Of a stretch of 32,903 nucleotides of DNA, positions 17,193 to 24,007 are shown one piece after another; positions within the stretch are counted from its first letter, which is position 1; each line of letters begins with the position of its first letter. Source of the DNA: Zoogloea sp. (lineage in GTDB: Bacteria; Pseudomonadota; Gammaproteobacteria; Burkholderiales; Rhodocyclaceae); NCBI RefSeq assembly GCF_023150065.1, contig NZ_JAKLLN010000034.1:1-32903 (forward strand), given 5' to 3'. A model generated the notes under the pieces. It ran no database searches. It was given only the letters and a program-made list of their open reading frames with translations, and was not told where the DNA came from. The translations under genes and the position numbers were made by a program.

Positions 17193-17226
17193 GGGCGCCG
17201 TCCGTCAGCGGAAGGCGCCCTTTTTT
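17193..17226 (+). terminator. intrinsic terminator of transporter operon
   Basis: GGGCGCC (17193-17199) pairs with GGCGCCC (17214-17220); the loop itself contains a short TCCG/CGGA stem, and TTTTTT (17221-17226) follows directly. It ends the YCF48-RND-DUF1302-DUF1329 operon 26 bp after the last stop. Confidence 0.85.
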
Positions 17227-17264
17227 ACGTCTGCAGTAGCCGTCTGCCGCCCCCGGAGCCACCC

Positions 17265-17699
17265 ATGGAAAGCACGCCCAACCACGTCACCCAACGCAAC
17301 ATCAGCCGCCACGCCGCCCTGCGCCTGGCCAGCGCCGCCCTCGACGAGGCCGAGCGCCTGGGCATCCACGTCAACGCCGCGGTGGTGGACCGCCACGGCA
17401 CCCTGATGGCCTTCCTGCGCATGCCCGAGGCCTCCCTCTTCTCCAGCCAGACCGCCATGGACAAGGCCTACTCCGCCGCCAGCGCCCGCATGCCCACCGC
17501 CCGCTGGGAGGCGGCGCTGTCGGACTACCCGCCCCTCATCCAGCACAACATCCTCCAGCGCCCCCGCCTGGTGGTGTTCGGCGGCGGAATACCGGTGGAC
17601 GTGGACGGCGAAGTGATCGGCGCCATCGGCGTGTCGGGGGGAAGCGTGGAGGAAGACGTGCAGTGCGCGGAGGCAGGACTGGCGGCACTGCGGGGGTGA
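17265..17699 (+). CDS. GlcG/HbpS-family (heme-binding-like) protein
   Basis: 144 residues, a normal length for the GlcG/HbpS (formerly DUF336) family. Recognisable parts are ISRHAALRLASAALDEAERLGIHVNAAVVDRHGTLMAFLRM, the central KAYSAASARMPT and the C-terminal GGGIPVDVDGEVIGAIGVSGGSVEEDVQCAEAGL. HbpS from Streptomyces binds heme and senses redox stress; most members, including GlcG in glycolate operons and others in aromatic clusters, have no assigned role. It has no signal peptide. It lies after the terminator of the transporter operon with only 38 bp of upstream space, so it is expressed by readthrough or from a promoter close to the terminator; CGGAG lies a few bases before the start. Confidence 0.88.
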   Translation: MESTPNHVTQRNISRHAALRLASAALDEAERLGIHVNAAVVDRHGTLMAFLRMPEASLFSSQTAMDKAYSAASARMPTARWEAALSDYPPLIQHNILQRPRLVVFGGGIPVDVDGEVIGAIGVSGGSVEEDVQCAEAGLAALRG

Positions 17700-17738
17700 G
17701 GATGGACCGGGCCGGCGGCACACGGCAACCACACGTAA

Positions 17739-17767
17739 TAGACCATTCCAGATCGTTCACATATAAT
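17739..17767 (+). promoter_or_regulatory. sigma-70 promoter of MarR operon
   Basis: A perfect TATAAT (17762-17767) lies 17 nt downstream of TAGACC (17739-17744), which matches TTGACA at four of six positions. Transcription would start inside the palindrome at 17770-17790. Confidence 0.7.
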
Positions 17768-17769
17768 TA

Positions 17770-17790
17770 GCCGCCATACTATATGGCGGC
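17770..17790. promoter_or_regulatory. 21-bp palindrome, candidate MarR operator
   Basis: GCCGCCATA (17770-17778) and TATGGCGGC (17782-17790) are perfect inverted arms around CTA. The palindrome starts 3 bp after the -10 box and ends 6 bp before the MarR start codon, so a bound regulator would block both transcription initiation and early elongation. Autoregulation is inferred from position and symmetry. Confidence 0.7.
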
Positions 17791-17796
17791 ATCAGA

Positions 17797-18303
17797 ATGG
17801 AACTGGCACAGAAATACCAAGCACTGCTGCACGAGGCACAACGCAGGCAGCTCCCCGACGTAGCGGGCATCCGGCTGTGTTTCCAAACACTGTCTCTGGC
17901 ATCGGCCATCGACCGCGACTGTGCCGCGTTGCTGGCGCCGCACAGCCTCTCCGAAGGCCGCTTCGTCCTGCTGTTTTTGCTCGATGCGGCCAGCGAAGGG
18001 CTGGCCCCGAATGCCCTGGCCGAACAGGCAGGCGTTACCCGCGCTACCGTCACGGGCCTGCTCGACGGGCTGGAGCGCGAAGCCCTGATCGAGCGCCAGG
18101 CCGATGCCAGCGACCGTCGCGCTCTGCACATTCGACTAACCCTCAAGGGCAAGCAAGTGGCCAAACAGGTCTTCGACCAGCACGGCCGCTGGATTGCCGG
18201 TTTGTTCGGCAATCTGTCCGCACCAGAACGCCAGCAACTGGCGACCTTGCTCGACAAGGTGGCATTAAACCTCGACGCAACCCAGTCAGGAAGGCCAGAA
18301 TGA
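17797..18303 (+). CDS. MarR-family transcriptional regulator
   Basis: 168 residues. The winged helix-turn-helix lies at about residues 50-115: LSEGRFVLLFLLD, then ALAEQAGVTRATVTGLLDGLEREALIERQADASDRRALHIRLT, the standard MarR recognition helix and wing with the DxRxx(R) motif. Flanking N- and C-terminal helices would form the dimer interface. It is the first gene of a three-gene operon linked by ATGA overlaps (the next gene starts at 18300). A palindrome at its promoter suggests autorepression released by a small ligand. The partner genes suggest a response to an electrophile or alkylating agent, which is inference. Confidence 0.92.
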   Translation: MELAQKYQALLHEAQRRQLPDVAGIRLCFQTLSLASAIDRDCAALLAPHSLSEGRFVLLFLLDAASEGLAPNALAEQAGVTRATVTGLLDGLEREALIERQADASDRRALHIRLTLKGKQVAKQVFDQHGRWIAGLFGNLSAPERQQLATLLDKVALNLDATQSGRPE

Positions 18304-19076
18304 ACACGGTAGCGCCCCGTAAGGGCGCAACCCGCGCCGCCGACATTCCCGCCGACGTACTGGCCGCCCTGTCGCGCGGCGAACTGCAAAGCGCCACATT
18401 GGCCGAGGGGCTGGCGCTGGACCAGGCCCTGTTGGTGCGCACGGCTTTTCCGCATCTGTCACCGCAAGCCCTGAAAGACATGGATGCCGCCTGCCAGCTT
18501 GGCATTCTCAAACGCATGGCCGGCATCGGAGCCACACTGCTGAAGGCACTCGGCAGCAATGGCATCGCGCAATGCCAGGCCCATGCATCAGACACAGTGC
18601 GCAGTTGGGCTTGCTTCATGATCGGCGCGCAGCCGGGACTGGATCTGCCAGGCCGACTGACTGCGATTCGGCCATTGGCCGATGACGCGCACTTCGGCGT
18701 GCGCGAATGGGCCTGGATGGCCGTGCGACCGCATCTGGCTCAGGAACTGGATGCTGCCATCGCGCATCTGGTGCCCTGGACGCAAGAGCCCTCCGAACGT
18801 CTGCGCCGCTTCGCCAGCGAAGCCCTGCGTCCGCGTGGCGTTTGGTGCCCCCACATCACCACACTCAAGCGGCAACCGGAACGGGCGTTGCCCATCCTCT
18901 CGCCGCTGCGTGCCGACTCATCGGCCTATGTGCAGGATTCGGTGGCCAACTGGCTCAACGACGCCGCCAAGGATCACCCTGATTGGGTGCAGGAGCTGTG
19001 CGCGGAATGGCTGCAAGTCCAGCCCACAACCGCCACCCACCGCATCTGCCAGCGCGCTCTGCGCAACTTGAAATGA
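18300..19076 (+). CDS. AlkD-like DNA alkylation repair / HEAT-repeat protein
   Basis: 258 residues from the ATG at 18300, whose last bases overlap the MarR stop (ATGA); the open frame runs further upstream but in the MarR gene. The protein is all-helical with HEAT/ARM-like repeats. The segment DDAHFGVREWAWMAVRPHL, then PSERLRRFASEALRPRGVWC and YVQDSVANWLNDAAKDHPDWV is typical of the AlkD-related DNA alkylation repair family. AlkD glycosylases remove positively charged alkylated bases such as N3- and N7-methylpurines. Whether this divergent member is a glycosylase or just a HEAT protein cannot be told without aligning catalytic Trp/Asp/Arg positions. It is co-transcribed with a MarR regulator and a small DUF6616-like gene. 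Confidence 0.75.
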   Translation: MNTVAPRKGATRAADIPADVLAALSRGELQSATLAEGLALDQALLVRTAFPHLSPQALKDMDAACQLGILKRMAGIGATLLKALGSNGIAQCQAHASDTVRSWACFMIGAQPGLDLPGRLTAIRPLADDAHFGVREWAWMAVRPHLAQELDAAIAHLVPWTQEPSERLRRFASEALRPRGVWCPHITTLKRQPERALPILSPLRADSSAYVQDSVANWLNDAAKDHPDWVQELCAEWLQVQPTTATHRICQRALRNLK

Positions 19077-19429
19077 AAGAGTACACAGCCGTGCCACATT
19101 ATCTTGTCGAACTCTATACGCCCAATGCCGCATGGCGCGCCTTGCCCGCCGAAAGCCGTCAGCAGTTTCTGAACGGCATCCAGGCAGCGATGGGAGACCT
19201 GTCCAGCCTGGGCGTCGAAGTATTGGCTTTGAGTGAAACGGACGGAGGCATCGACCGCGCCAGCGAACACCGATTCCTAGGCATCTGGCGCCTTCCTGAC
19301 GCCCACGTCAGAGACGCACTGCTGGCAGGTATTAAGGCCAGTGGCTGGTACACCTATTTCGACCATGTGAATGCTGCCAGCGATGCGGGTGGATTTGCGA
19401 CTCACTTGGCCTCATTGAAACTCGCCTAA
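19073..19429 (+). CDS. small DUF6616-like protein
   Basis: 118 residues from the ATG at 19073 (ATGA overlap with the AlkD-like stop). It begins MKEYTAVPHYLVELYTPNAAW and has a compact alpha/beta pattern with SGWYTYFDHVNAASD near the C-terminus, resembling dimeric alpha/beta-barrel-like small proteins annotated as DUF6616. There is no signal peptide or catalytic motif that I recognise. Conserved co-transcription with MarR and the AlkD-like gene suggests a shared stress or detoxification role. The family name is from memory and should be verified. Confidence 0.6.
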   Translation: MKEYTAVPHYLVELYTPNAAWRALPAESRQQFLNGIQAAMGDLSSLGVEVLALSETDGGIDRASEHRFLGIWRLPDAHVRDALLAGIKASGWYTYFDHVNAASDAGGFATHLASLKLA

Positions 19430-19507
19430 ACGATTGATCAACCTACCGTATCGCGCCTCTACGTAGCCCAGCGAATGGCGGTACGGAAGTCATCGTGAAG
19501 CAGAAAG

Positions 19508-19525
19508 GGCCCTCGTCAGAGGGCC
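19508..19525 (-). terminator. terminator of amidase/racemase operon
   Basis: GGCCCTC (19508-19514) and GAGGGCC (19519-19525) form a 7-bp stem with a four-base loop. On the minus strand it is followed by CTTTCTG, and it lies 14 bp after the racemase-like stop codon. It may also stop rightward transcription from the MarR operon. Confidence 0.7.
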
Positions 19526-19539
19526 GCTTATATAAGGGC

Positions 19540-20277
19540 TCAGCCCAGAAAGGCTTGGTCCTTCAGCGTTTCCGGGGCCGGAAAGGCTTTCTTGCTGTGG
19601 GCGATGCCGAGGTCGAGGAAGAGCTCGCACATCTTGTAGGCCACCACACCCGGGTTGAGGACCGGGACGGGCAGGCGGGAGGCCAGGTAGGCGTGGGACT
19701 GGTGCATGGTGGTGGAGCCGAGCACGATGACGTCGGCGCCGTCTTCATGGATGGCCTTGAGGGCGGCCTCTTCGAGTTTGGCGAAGACGATGTCCTCCTT
19801 GCCGGTGAGCAGCTCCTGGGTGTCGGGACGCACGTCGATGGCACGGATGGAGGCCACGCGGGATTCCAGGCCGTACTCCTTGAGGGTCTTGCGGTACAGG
19901 GGGAACCAGCGCTCCCACATGGTGAGGATGCTGAACTTGTGGCCGAGCATGGCGGCCACGTGGAAGGCGCTCTGGCCCGGTGACAGCACCGGAATGCTGA
20001 GCCGGGCCCGCAGCGCGGCGAGGCCCGAATCGCTGACGGTGTTGATGCACACCGCGTCGAAGCCCTCCTCCTCCGCCTGGATGCCGGCCTGGATCACGGC
20101 CAGTTCCATGATGGCCATGTCGTAATAGCTGTCGGCCAGGGTGATGGTGTTGCCGGCGCCGACGAAACTCACGTCGATGTCGGGGCGCAGGAATTCCGGC
20201 GGCAGCTGGGATTCGACCATCGGCCGGGTGGCCTCGCTCATTGGAACAGGGAAGATCATCTTGACCCGCTTGCCCAT
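19540..20277 (-). CDS. Asp/Glu/hydantoin racemase-superfamily protein
   Basis: 245 residues from the ATG at 20277, selected by the AAGGAG site upstream; an extension to 20340 overlaps the preceding SDR gene. It has the two-lobed Asp/Glu racemase fold pattern. The first catalytic cysteine position is occupied (VCINTVSDSGL), but the second, normally GCxG/GCAGM, reads LGSTTMHQ, so the second cysteine is replaced by serine. Two-cysteine members racemise amino acids or hydantoins or isomerise maleate; arylmalonate decarboxylase uses one cysteine, although it is the other one. The protein is therefore unlikely to be an ordinary racemase and could be an isomerase or decarboxylase for a pathway intermediate. 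It is the last gene of the leftward oxoR operon. Confidence 0.8.
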   Translation of the reverse strand: MGKRVKMIFPVPMSEATRPMVESQLPPEFLRPDIDVSFVGAGNTITLADSYYDMAIMELAVIQAGIQAEEEGFDAVCINTVSDSGLAALRARLSIPVLSPGQSAFHVAAMLGHKFSILTMWERWFPLYRKTLKEYGLESRVASIRAIDVRPDTQELLTGKEDIVFAKLEEAALKAIHEDGADVIVLGSTTMHQSHAYLASRLPVPVLNPGVVAYKMCELFLDLGIAHSKKAFPAPETLKDQAFLG

Positions 20278-20317
20278 GAAAGTTGCTCCTTGTGTTGAGG
20301 GGGTTTGAAGGGTTGGG

Positions 20318-21076
20318 TCAGTTGGCCGACATGCCGCCATCCACCGGAATGAAGCCGCCGGTGACGTAGGAGGATTGCTCGGAGAGCAGCCACAGGACGG
20401 TGTTGCTCACCTCATGGGGCTGGCCGATGCGGTGCATGGGCACGCCGTCGTCGTACATGTGGTCGTCGCCGCCGGTCACCCGGTCGTAGCTGGCGGTCTT
20501 GATGGGGCCGGGGCACACGGCATTCACCCGGATGCCCTTGCGGGCGTAGTCCAGGGCGGCGGCCCGGGTGGCGCCGATGATGCCGTGCTTGGCGGCCACG
20601 TAATAGGCCAGGCGCGGCATGGCCTTGAGGCCGAAGATGGAGCTGTTGTTGACGATGCTGCCCCCGCCGCTGGCGAGCATGGCCTCGGCTTCGTACTTCA
20701 TCATGTACAGCATGCCCTTGAGGTTGATGTCGATGACGTCCGAAATGTCGGCATCGGGCGTTTCGTGGATGTCGCAGAACTCGCGCTGCAGGCCGGCGTT
20801 GTTGAAAGCCCCGTCAAGGCGGCCGAAGTGTTCGAGGGCACAGGCCACCAGCGCGGCGCAGTCGGCCGGCCGGGCGACATCCGTCTGCCTGAACACGGCC
20901 TGAGCACCGGCGGCGCGGAGTTCGGCGGCGATGGCCTCGCCCTCCACCGGGTTGCGGTTGCCCAGCACGACGCGGGCGCCCTGTGCGGCCAGCGCCCGGC
21001 AACTATCGCGGCCCATGCCGCTGCCGCCACCGGTGACGATGTAAACCTTGCCTTGCAGATCGGGGTAGTGGCTCAA
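20318..21076 (-). CDS. SDR-family oxidoreductase
   Basis: 252 residues, classical short-chain dehydrogenase. It shows the cofactor motif TGGGSGMG (15-22), NNAG (92-95), Asn118, Ser145/146, and YVAAK giving Tyr159 and Lys163, followed by PGPIKT and a C-terminal VTGGFIPVDGG. The basic residues after beta-2 (LGNRNP) leave NAD versus NADP preference open. It lies between an amidase and the racemase-like gene with 21- and 40-bp gaps. In an aromatic catabolic context it may oxidise a dihydrodiol or a hydroxy-acid, or reduce a ring-opened keto intermediate; the exact step is unknown. Confidence 0.9.
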   Translation of the reverse strand: MSHYPDLQGKVYIVTGGGSGMGRDSCRALAAQGARVVLGNRNPVEGEAIAAELRAAGAQAVFRQTDVARPADCAALVACALEHFGRLDGAFNNAGLQREFCDIHETPDADISDVIDINLKGMLYMMKYEAEAMLASGGGSIVNNSSIFGLKAMPRLAYYVAAKHGIIGATRAAALDYARKGIRVNAVCPGPIKTASYDRVTGGDDHMYDDGVPMHRIGQPHEVSNTVLWLLSEQSSYVTGGFIPVDGGMSAN

Positions 21077-21097
21077 GGGTGTGACTCCTGTCGGGGG

Positions 21098-22555
21098 TTA
21101 AAGGCGGGCGGGCGAGATCCGCCCGAGCACGTTCTCCAGGGCGATGCCGATGGCCAGCAGGCGGCGGTCGTCGCCGGCATGGCCGTCCAGCTCGAGGCCC
21201 ACCGGCAGGCCGGTGGTGGCGCCTATCCCCACGGGCAGCTGGATGCCCGGCAGGCCGGCGCTGGCGGAGGGTTCGGTGTTCTGGATGAGCAGGGAGAAGT
21301 TCTGCGGCTCGCTCACGTCGGGCCGGGCCAGGGGCGCCACGATGGGCGTGGTGGGGAAGACGAAGGCGTCCAGCCGGTGACGGGCGAAGAGGGCCTTGTA
21401 GTGGTCACGCAGGGCCGGCCGGCCGGTGTTCTGGGCGTGGGCATAGAGCGGTGCCGAATCGACGATGTTGCCCTCGGCATCCAGCGCCTTGCGGGGCAGC
21501 ACGAAGGTGTCGTAGATGCCGGCTACGTCCGGGCTGGCGATGCCGGCGCGGAGCTGCTCGATGGAGATGCCGGGGCCCTGGGTGGCCAGGTAATCCACCA
21601 TGTCGGGATAGGCCTCGTGGAAAACCACCGGAAAGCCCACGGCATTGTTGAGGGCCATGATCTCGGTGTCGTCCACGTCCACGAAGGTCACACCGACGCC
21701 TTCCAGCGCGCGCCGGACGGTGGCCATGACGGGGGCGACATCCTCATCCATGTTGGCCCAGAAGTCCGGCACCACGCCCAGGCGCAGGGTGTTCAGCTGC
21801 ACCGGCGGCAGGGCCTGCTGGCCGGTGATGAGACCGTCCAGCAGGGCCACGTCGGCCATGCACAGGGCCATGGGGCCTGCCGTGTCGCGGCTGCTGGCGA
21901 TGGGGGCGATGCCCTCCGACGGGTAGCGCCGGGCGCTGGGGCGCAGGGAGCTGCAGCCATTGAGGGCCGGCGGAATGCGCATGGAGCCACCGGTGTCGGT
22001 GCCCAGGGCCGCCGGCGCCATCCGCGCCCCCAGAGCCGCGGCGCTGCCCGATGAGGAGCCGCCGGCGATGCGCGCCGGGTCGTAGGGGTTGCGCACCCCC
22101 ACCACCCCGGGCACGTGAAACGCGGCGTTGTAGCCGGTGCCGCCAAAGGCCAGCTCGTGCATGTTGGTCTTGCCGAGGATGATGGCCCCCGCGTCGCGCA
22201 GGGCGCGCACCACCGGGGCATCCTCGGCGGGCACGAAGCCGGCCAGGGCCGGGGTGCCGGAGGTGGCCGGCAGGCCCGCCACGTGGATGTTGTCCTTCAC
22301 CACCACGGGGATGCCGGCCAGCGGCCCGAGGGCCTGGCCGGCGCGCCGGGCTGCGTCCACCGCGCGGGCCGCGGCCAGGGCGCCCTCCGCGTCCAGGGTG
22401 ATGAAGATGTTGAGGCCGGCGTGGGCGCTGGCCCGTTCGAGATAGGCCGACACCAGGGCTTCGCTGCTCAGGCTGCCGTCCGCCAGGTGGCGCTGGGCGT
22501 CGGCGAGGGTCAGGTGGTCGATGACGAGGGAGACGGGGGGGGACATGGGATTCAT
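21098..22555 (-). CDS. amidase-signature family hydrolase (first copy)
   Basis: 485 residues. The Ser-cisSer-Lys triad is visible: Lys87 in VVVKDNIHVAG, cis-Ser167 in AGGSSSGSAAAL and nucleophile Ser191 in GTDTGGSMRIP, with the family's 24-residue Ser-Ser spacing. The N-terminal helices and the C-terminal LPGIQLPVGIGATTGLPVGLELDG region are complete. It probably acts on a small aromatic or cyclic amide, like mandelamide or indoleacetamide hydrolases. It is co-transcribed with a second, divergent amidase and an M20 homologue behind the oxygenase reductase, suggesting a role in opening a lactam or releasing ammonia from an oxygenated N-heterocycle. Substrate assignment is inference. Confidence 0.9.
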   Translation of the reverse strand: MNPMSPPVSLVIDHLTLADAQRHLADGSLSSEALVSAYLERASAHAGLNIFITLDAEGALAAARAVDAARRAGQALGPLAGIPVVVKDNIHVAGLPATSGTPALAGFVPAEDAPVVRALRDAGAIILGKTNMHELAFGGTGYNAAFHVPGVVGVRNPYDPARIAGGSSSGSAAALGARMAPAALGTDTGGSMRIPPALNGCSSLRPSARRYPSEGIAPIASSRDTAGPMALCMADVALLDGLITGQQALPPVQLNTLRLGVVPDFWANMDEDVAPVMATVRRALEGVGVTFVDVDDTEIMALNNAVGFPVVFHEAYPDMVDYLATQGPGISIEQLRAGIASPDVAGIYDTFVLPRKALDAEGNIVDSAPLYAHAQNTGRPALRDHYKALFARHRLDAFVFPTTPIVAPLARPDVSEPQNFSLLIQNTEPSASAGLPGIQLPVGIGATTGLPVGLELDGHAGDDRRLLAIGIALENVLGRISPARL

Positions 22556-22593
22556 CCTTCTAACGGGTATTGGGTTCGCGGAGAGGTCGGAGG

Positions 22594-23988
22594 TCAGCAG
22601 GCCGGGTGGGCGCGGTGCCAGTCAGTGACCCGCTGCAGGGCCACGCCGGCCCCCAGCAGGGTCTGCTCGCCTCCCTTGCGGGCGACCAGCTGGAAGCCGA
22701 TGGGCAGCCCCTCGGGGGTGTGGCCGCAAGGCAGGCTCAGGGCCGGGTGACCGGAGATGTTGAAGGGCGCGGTGAACTGGATGAGGCGCTGGTTGGCCTC
22801 GGGGTCGGCGGCAAGGGCGCCGAGCTGCTCGTGGGTGGGCGCGGCGATGGGCTGGACCGGGACGAGGAGCAGGTCGATGCTCTCCAGCAGCGTGTTGACC
22901 CGGCCGGTGAAGGCCGCGGCCGACAGCAGCAGGCGCTGGTAGGCGGAGCCATCCAGGCTGCGCCCCACGTCAATCAGCCGGCTGAGGGCGGGGCCATAGT
23001 CGGCCGCCCGGGCCGGATAGCTGCCGGCATGGGCGACGGCGGTCTGGACGCCGCACTGGGCCTCCCACTGGCCGGCGATGGGCCAGGCGTCGGGAAAACG
23101 CAGCTCGCGGACGTCCGCCCCCAGGCCACGCAGGGTTGCCAGCACGTTCTCCAGGGCCCGCTGGGTGGCGTCATCGGTGCCGTTGGAGTTCCAGTAGGGG
23201 TCGATGCCGACGGTGAGGCCCTTGAGGGCCACGGCCCGCACGCGGCCCCGGGGGGCGGGGCTGTCCGAGGTCGGGTCGAGGGGGTCGTGCCCTTCGATGG
23301 CGTTGAACAGGATGCGGACGTCGGCGGCGCTGCGGGCGATGGGGCCCACATGGTCGAGGAAAGCCGCCAGCTCGAAGGTGCCGTGGCGGCTGACCCGGCC
23401 CCAGGTCGGCTTGAGCCCGGTGAGCCCGTTGGCGGCGCAGGGAAAGCGGATCGAGCCCCCCGTGTCGGTGCCCAGGGAGGCGCAGCACAGGCCGGCTGCG
23501 GTGGCCACGCCGGAGCCGCTGGAGGACGCCCCGGTCCAGTGATCGGCACCCCAGGGGTTCACCGGCGGGGCGATGGCGGGGTGATGGGTGGCGAAGGCGC
23601 CCTCGGTCATCTGCAGCTTGCCGAGGATGATGGCGCCGGCCTCCCGCAGGCGGCGCACCACCGTGGAATCCTCCGCCGGCACGAAATCCCCATGCACGGT
23701 GGTGCCGGCCGCCGTCACCACGCCCTTGGTCCAGAACAGGTCCTTCACCGCCAGGGGAATGCCGTGCAGGGGGCCGAGGTAATCGCCCCGGCGGATGCGG
23801 GCCTCGGCGACGCGGGCGGCGGCCCGGGCCTCCTCTGCAGTGACCCGGGCGTAGGCATGCAGACGGGGGTCGAGGGCTTCGATCCGCGCCAGCAGGGCGT
23901 CGGTCAGCTCAAGCGGTGACAGCTTGCCGGCCTTCAGCAACGGGGCAAGGCGGGAGATCTCCTGGTAATGCAGTTTGCGGGCAGCCAT
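22594..23988 (-). CDS. amidase-signature family hydrolase (second copy)
   Basis: 464 residues from the ATG at 23988 (MAARKLHYQEISRLAPLL); the frame extends upstream into the M20 gene, but that extension has no family similarity. Triad: Lys82 (LAVKDLFWTKG), cis-Ser155 (TGASSSGSGV) and Ser179 (GTDTGGSIRFP). It differs clearly from the adjacent amidase in length and loops, so it is not a recent duplicate. The closer resemblance is to AtzF/GatA-like and aromatic amide hydrolases in general. Gaps of 19 bp to the M20 gene and 38 bp to the next amidase fit one transcript. Two different amidases in one operon may hydrolyse successive amide bonds or two related lactams. Confidence 0.88.
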   Translation of the reverse strand: MAARKLHYQEISRLAPLLKAGKLSPLELTDALLARIEALDPRLHAYARVTAEEARAAARVAEARIRRGDYLGPLHGIPLAVKDLFWTKGVVTAAGTTVHGDFVPAEDSTVVRRLREAGAIILGKLQMTEGAFATHHPAIAPPVNPWGADHWTGASSSGSGVATAAGLCCASLGTDTGGSIRFPCAANGLTGLKPTWGRVSRHGTFELAAFLDHVGPIARSAADVRILFNAIEGHDPLDPTSDSPAPRGRVRAVALKGLTVGIDPYWNSNGTDDATQRALENVLATLRGLGADVRELRFPDAWPIAGQWEAQCGVQTAVAHAGSYPARAADYGPALSRLIDVGRSLDGSAYQRLLLSAAAFTGRVNTLLESIDLLLVPVQPIAAPTHEQLGALAADPEANQRLIQFTAPFNISGHPALSLPCGHTPEGLPIGFQLVARKGGEQTLLGAGVALQRVTDWHRAHPAC

Positions 23989-24007
23989 CACTGTTCTTCC
24001 CGCTGCC

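Noticed and set aside
14203-17262. A 1019-codon open frame on the minus strand opposite DUF1302/DUF1329
   Set aside because: Shadow of two recognisable plus-strand genes with signal peptides; its composition is Ala/Gly/His/Val-rich and it has no domain.
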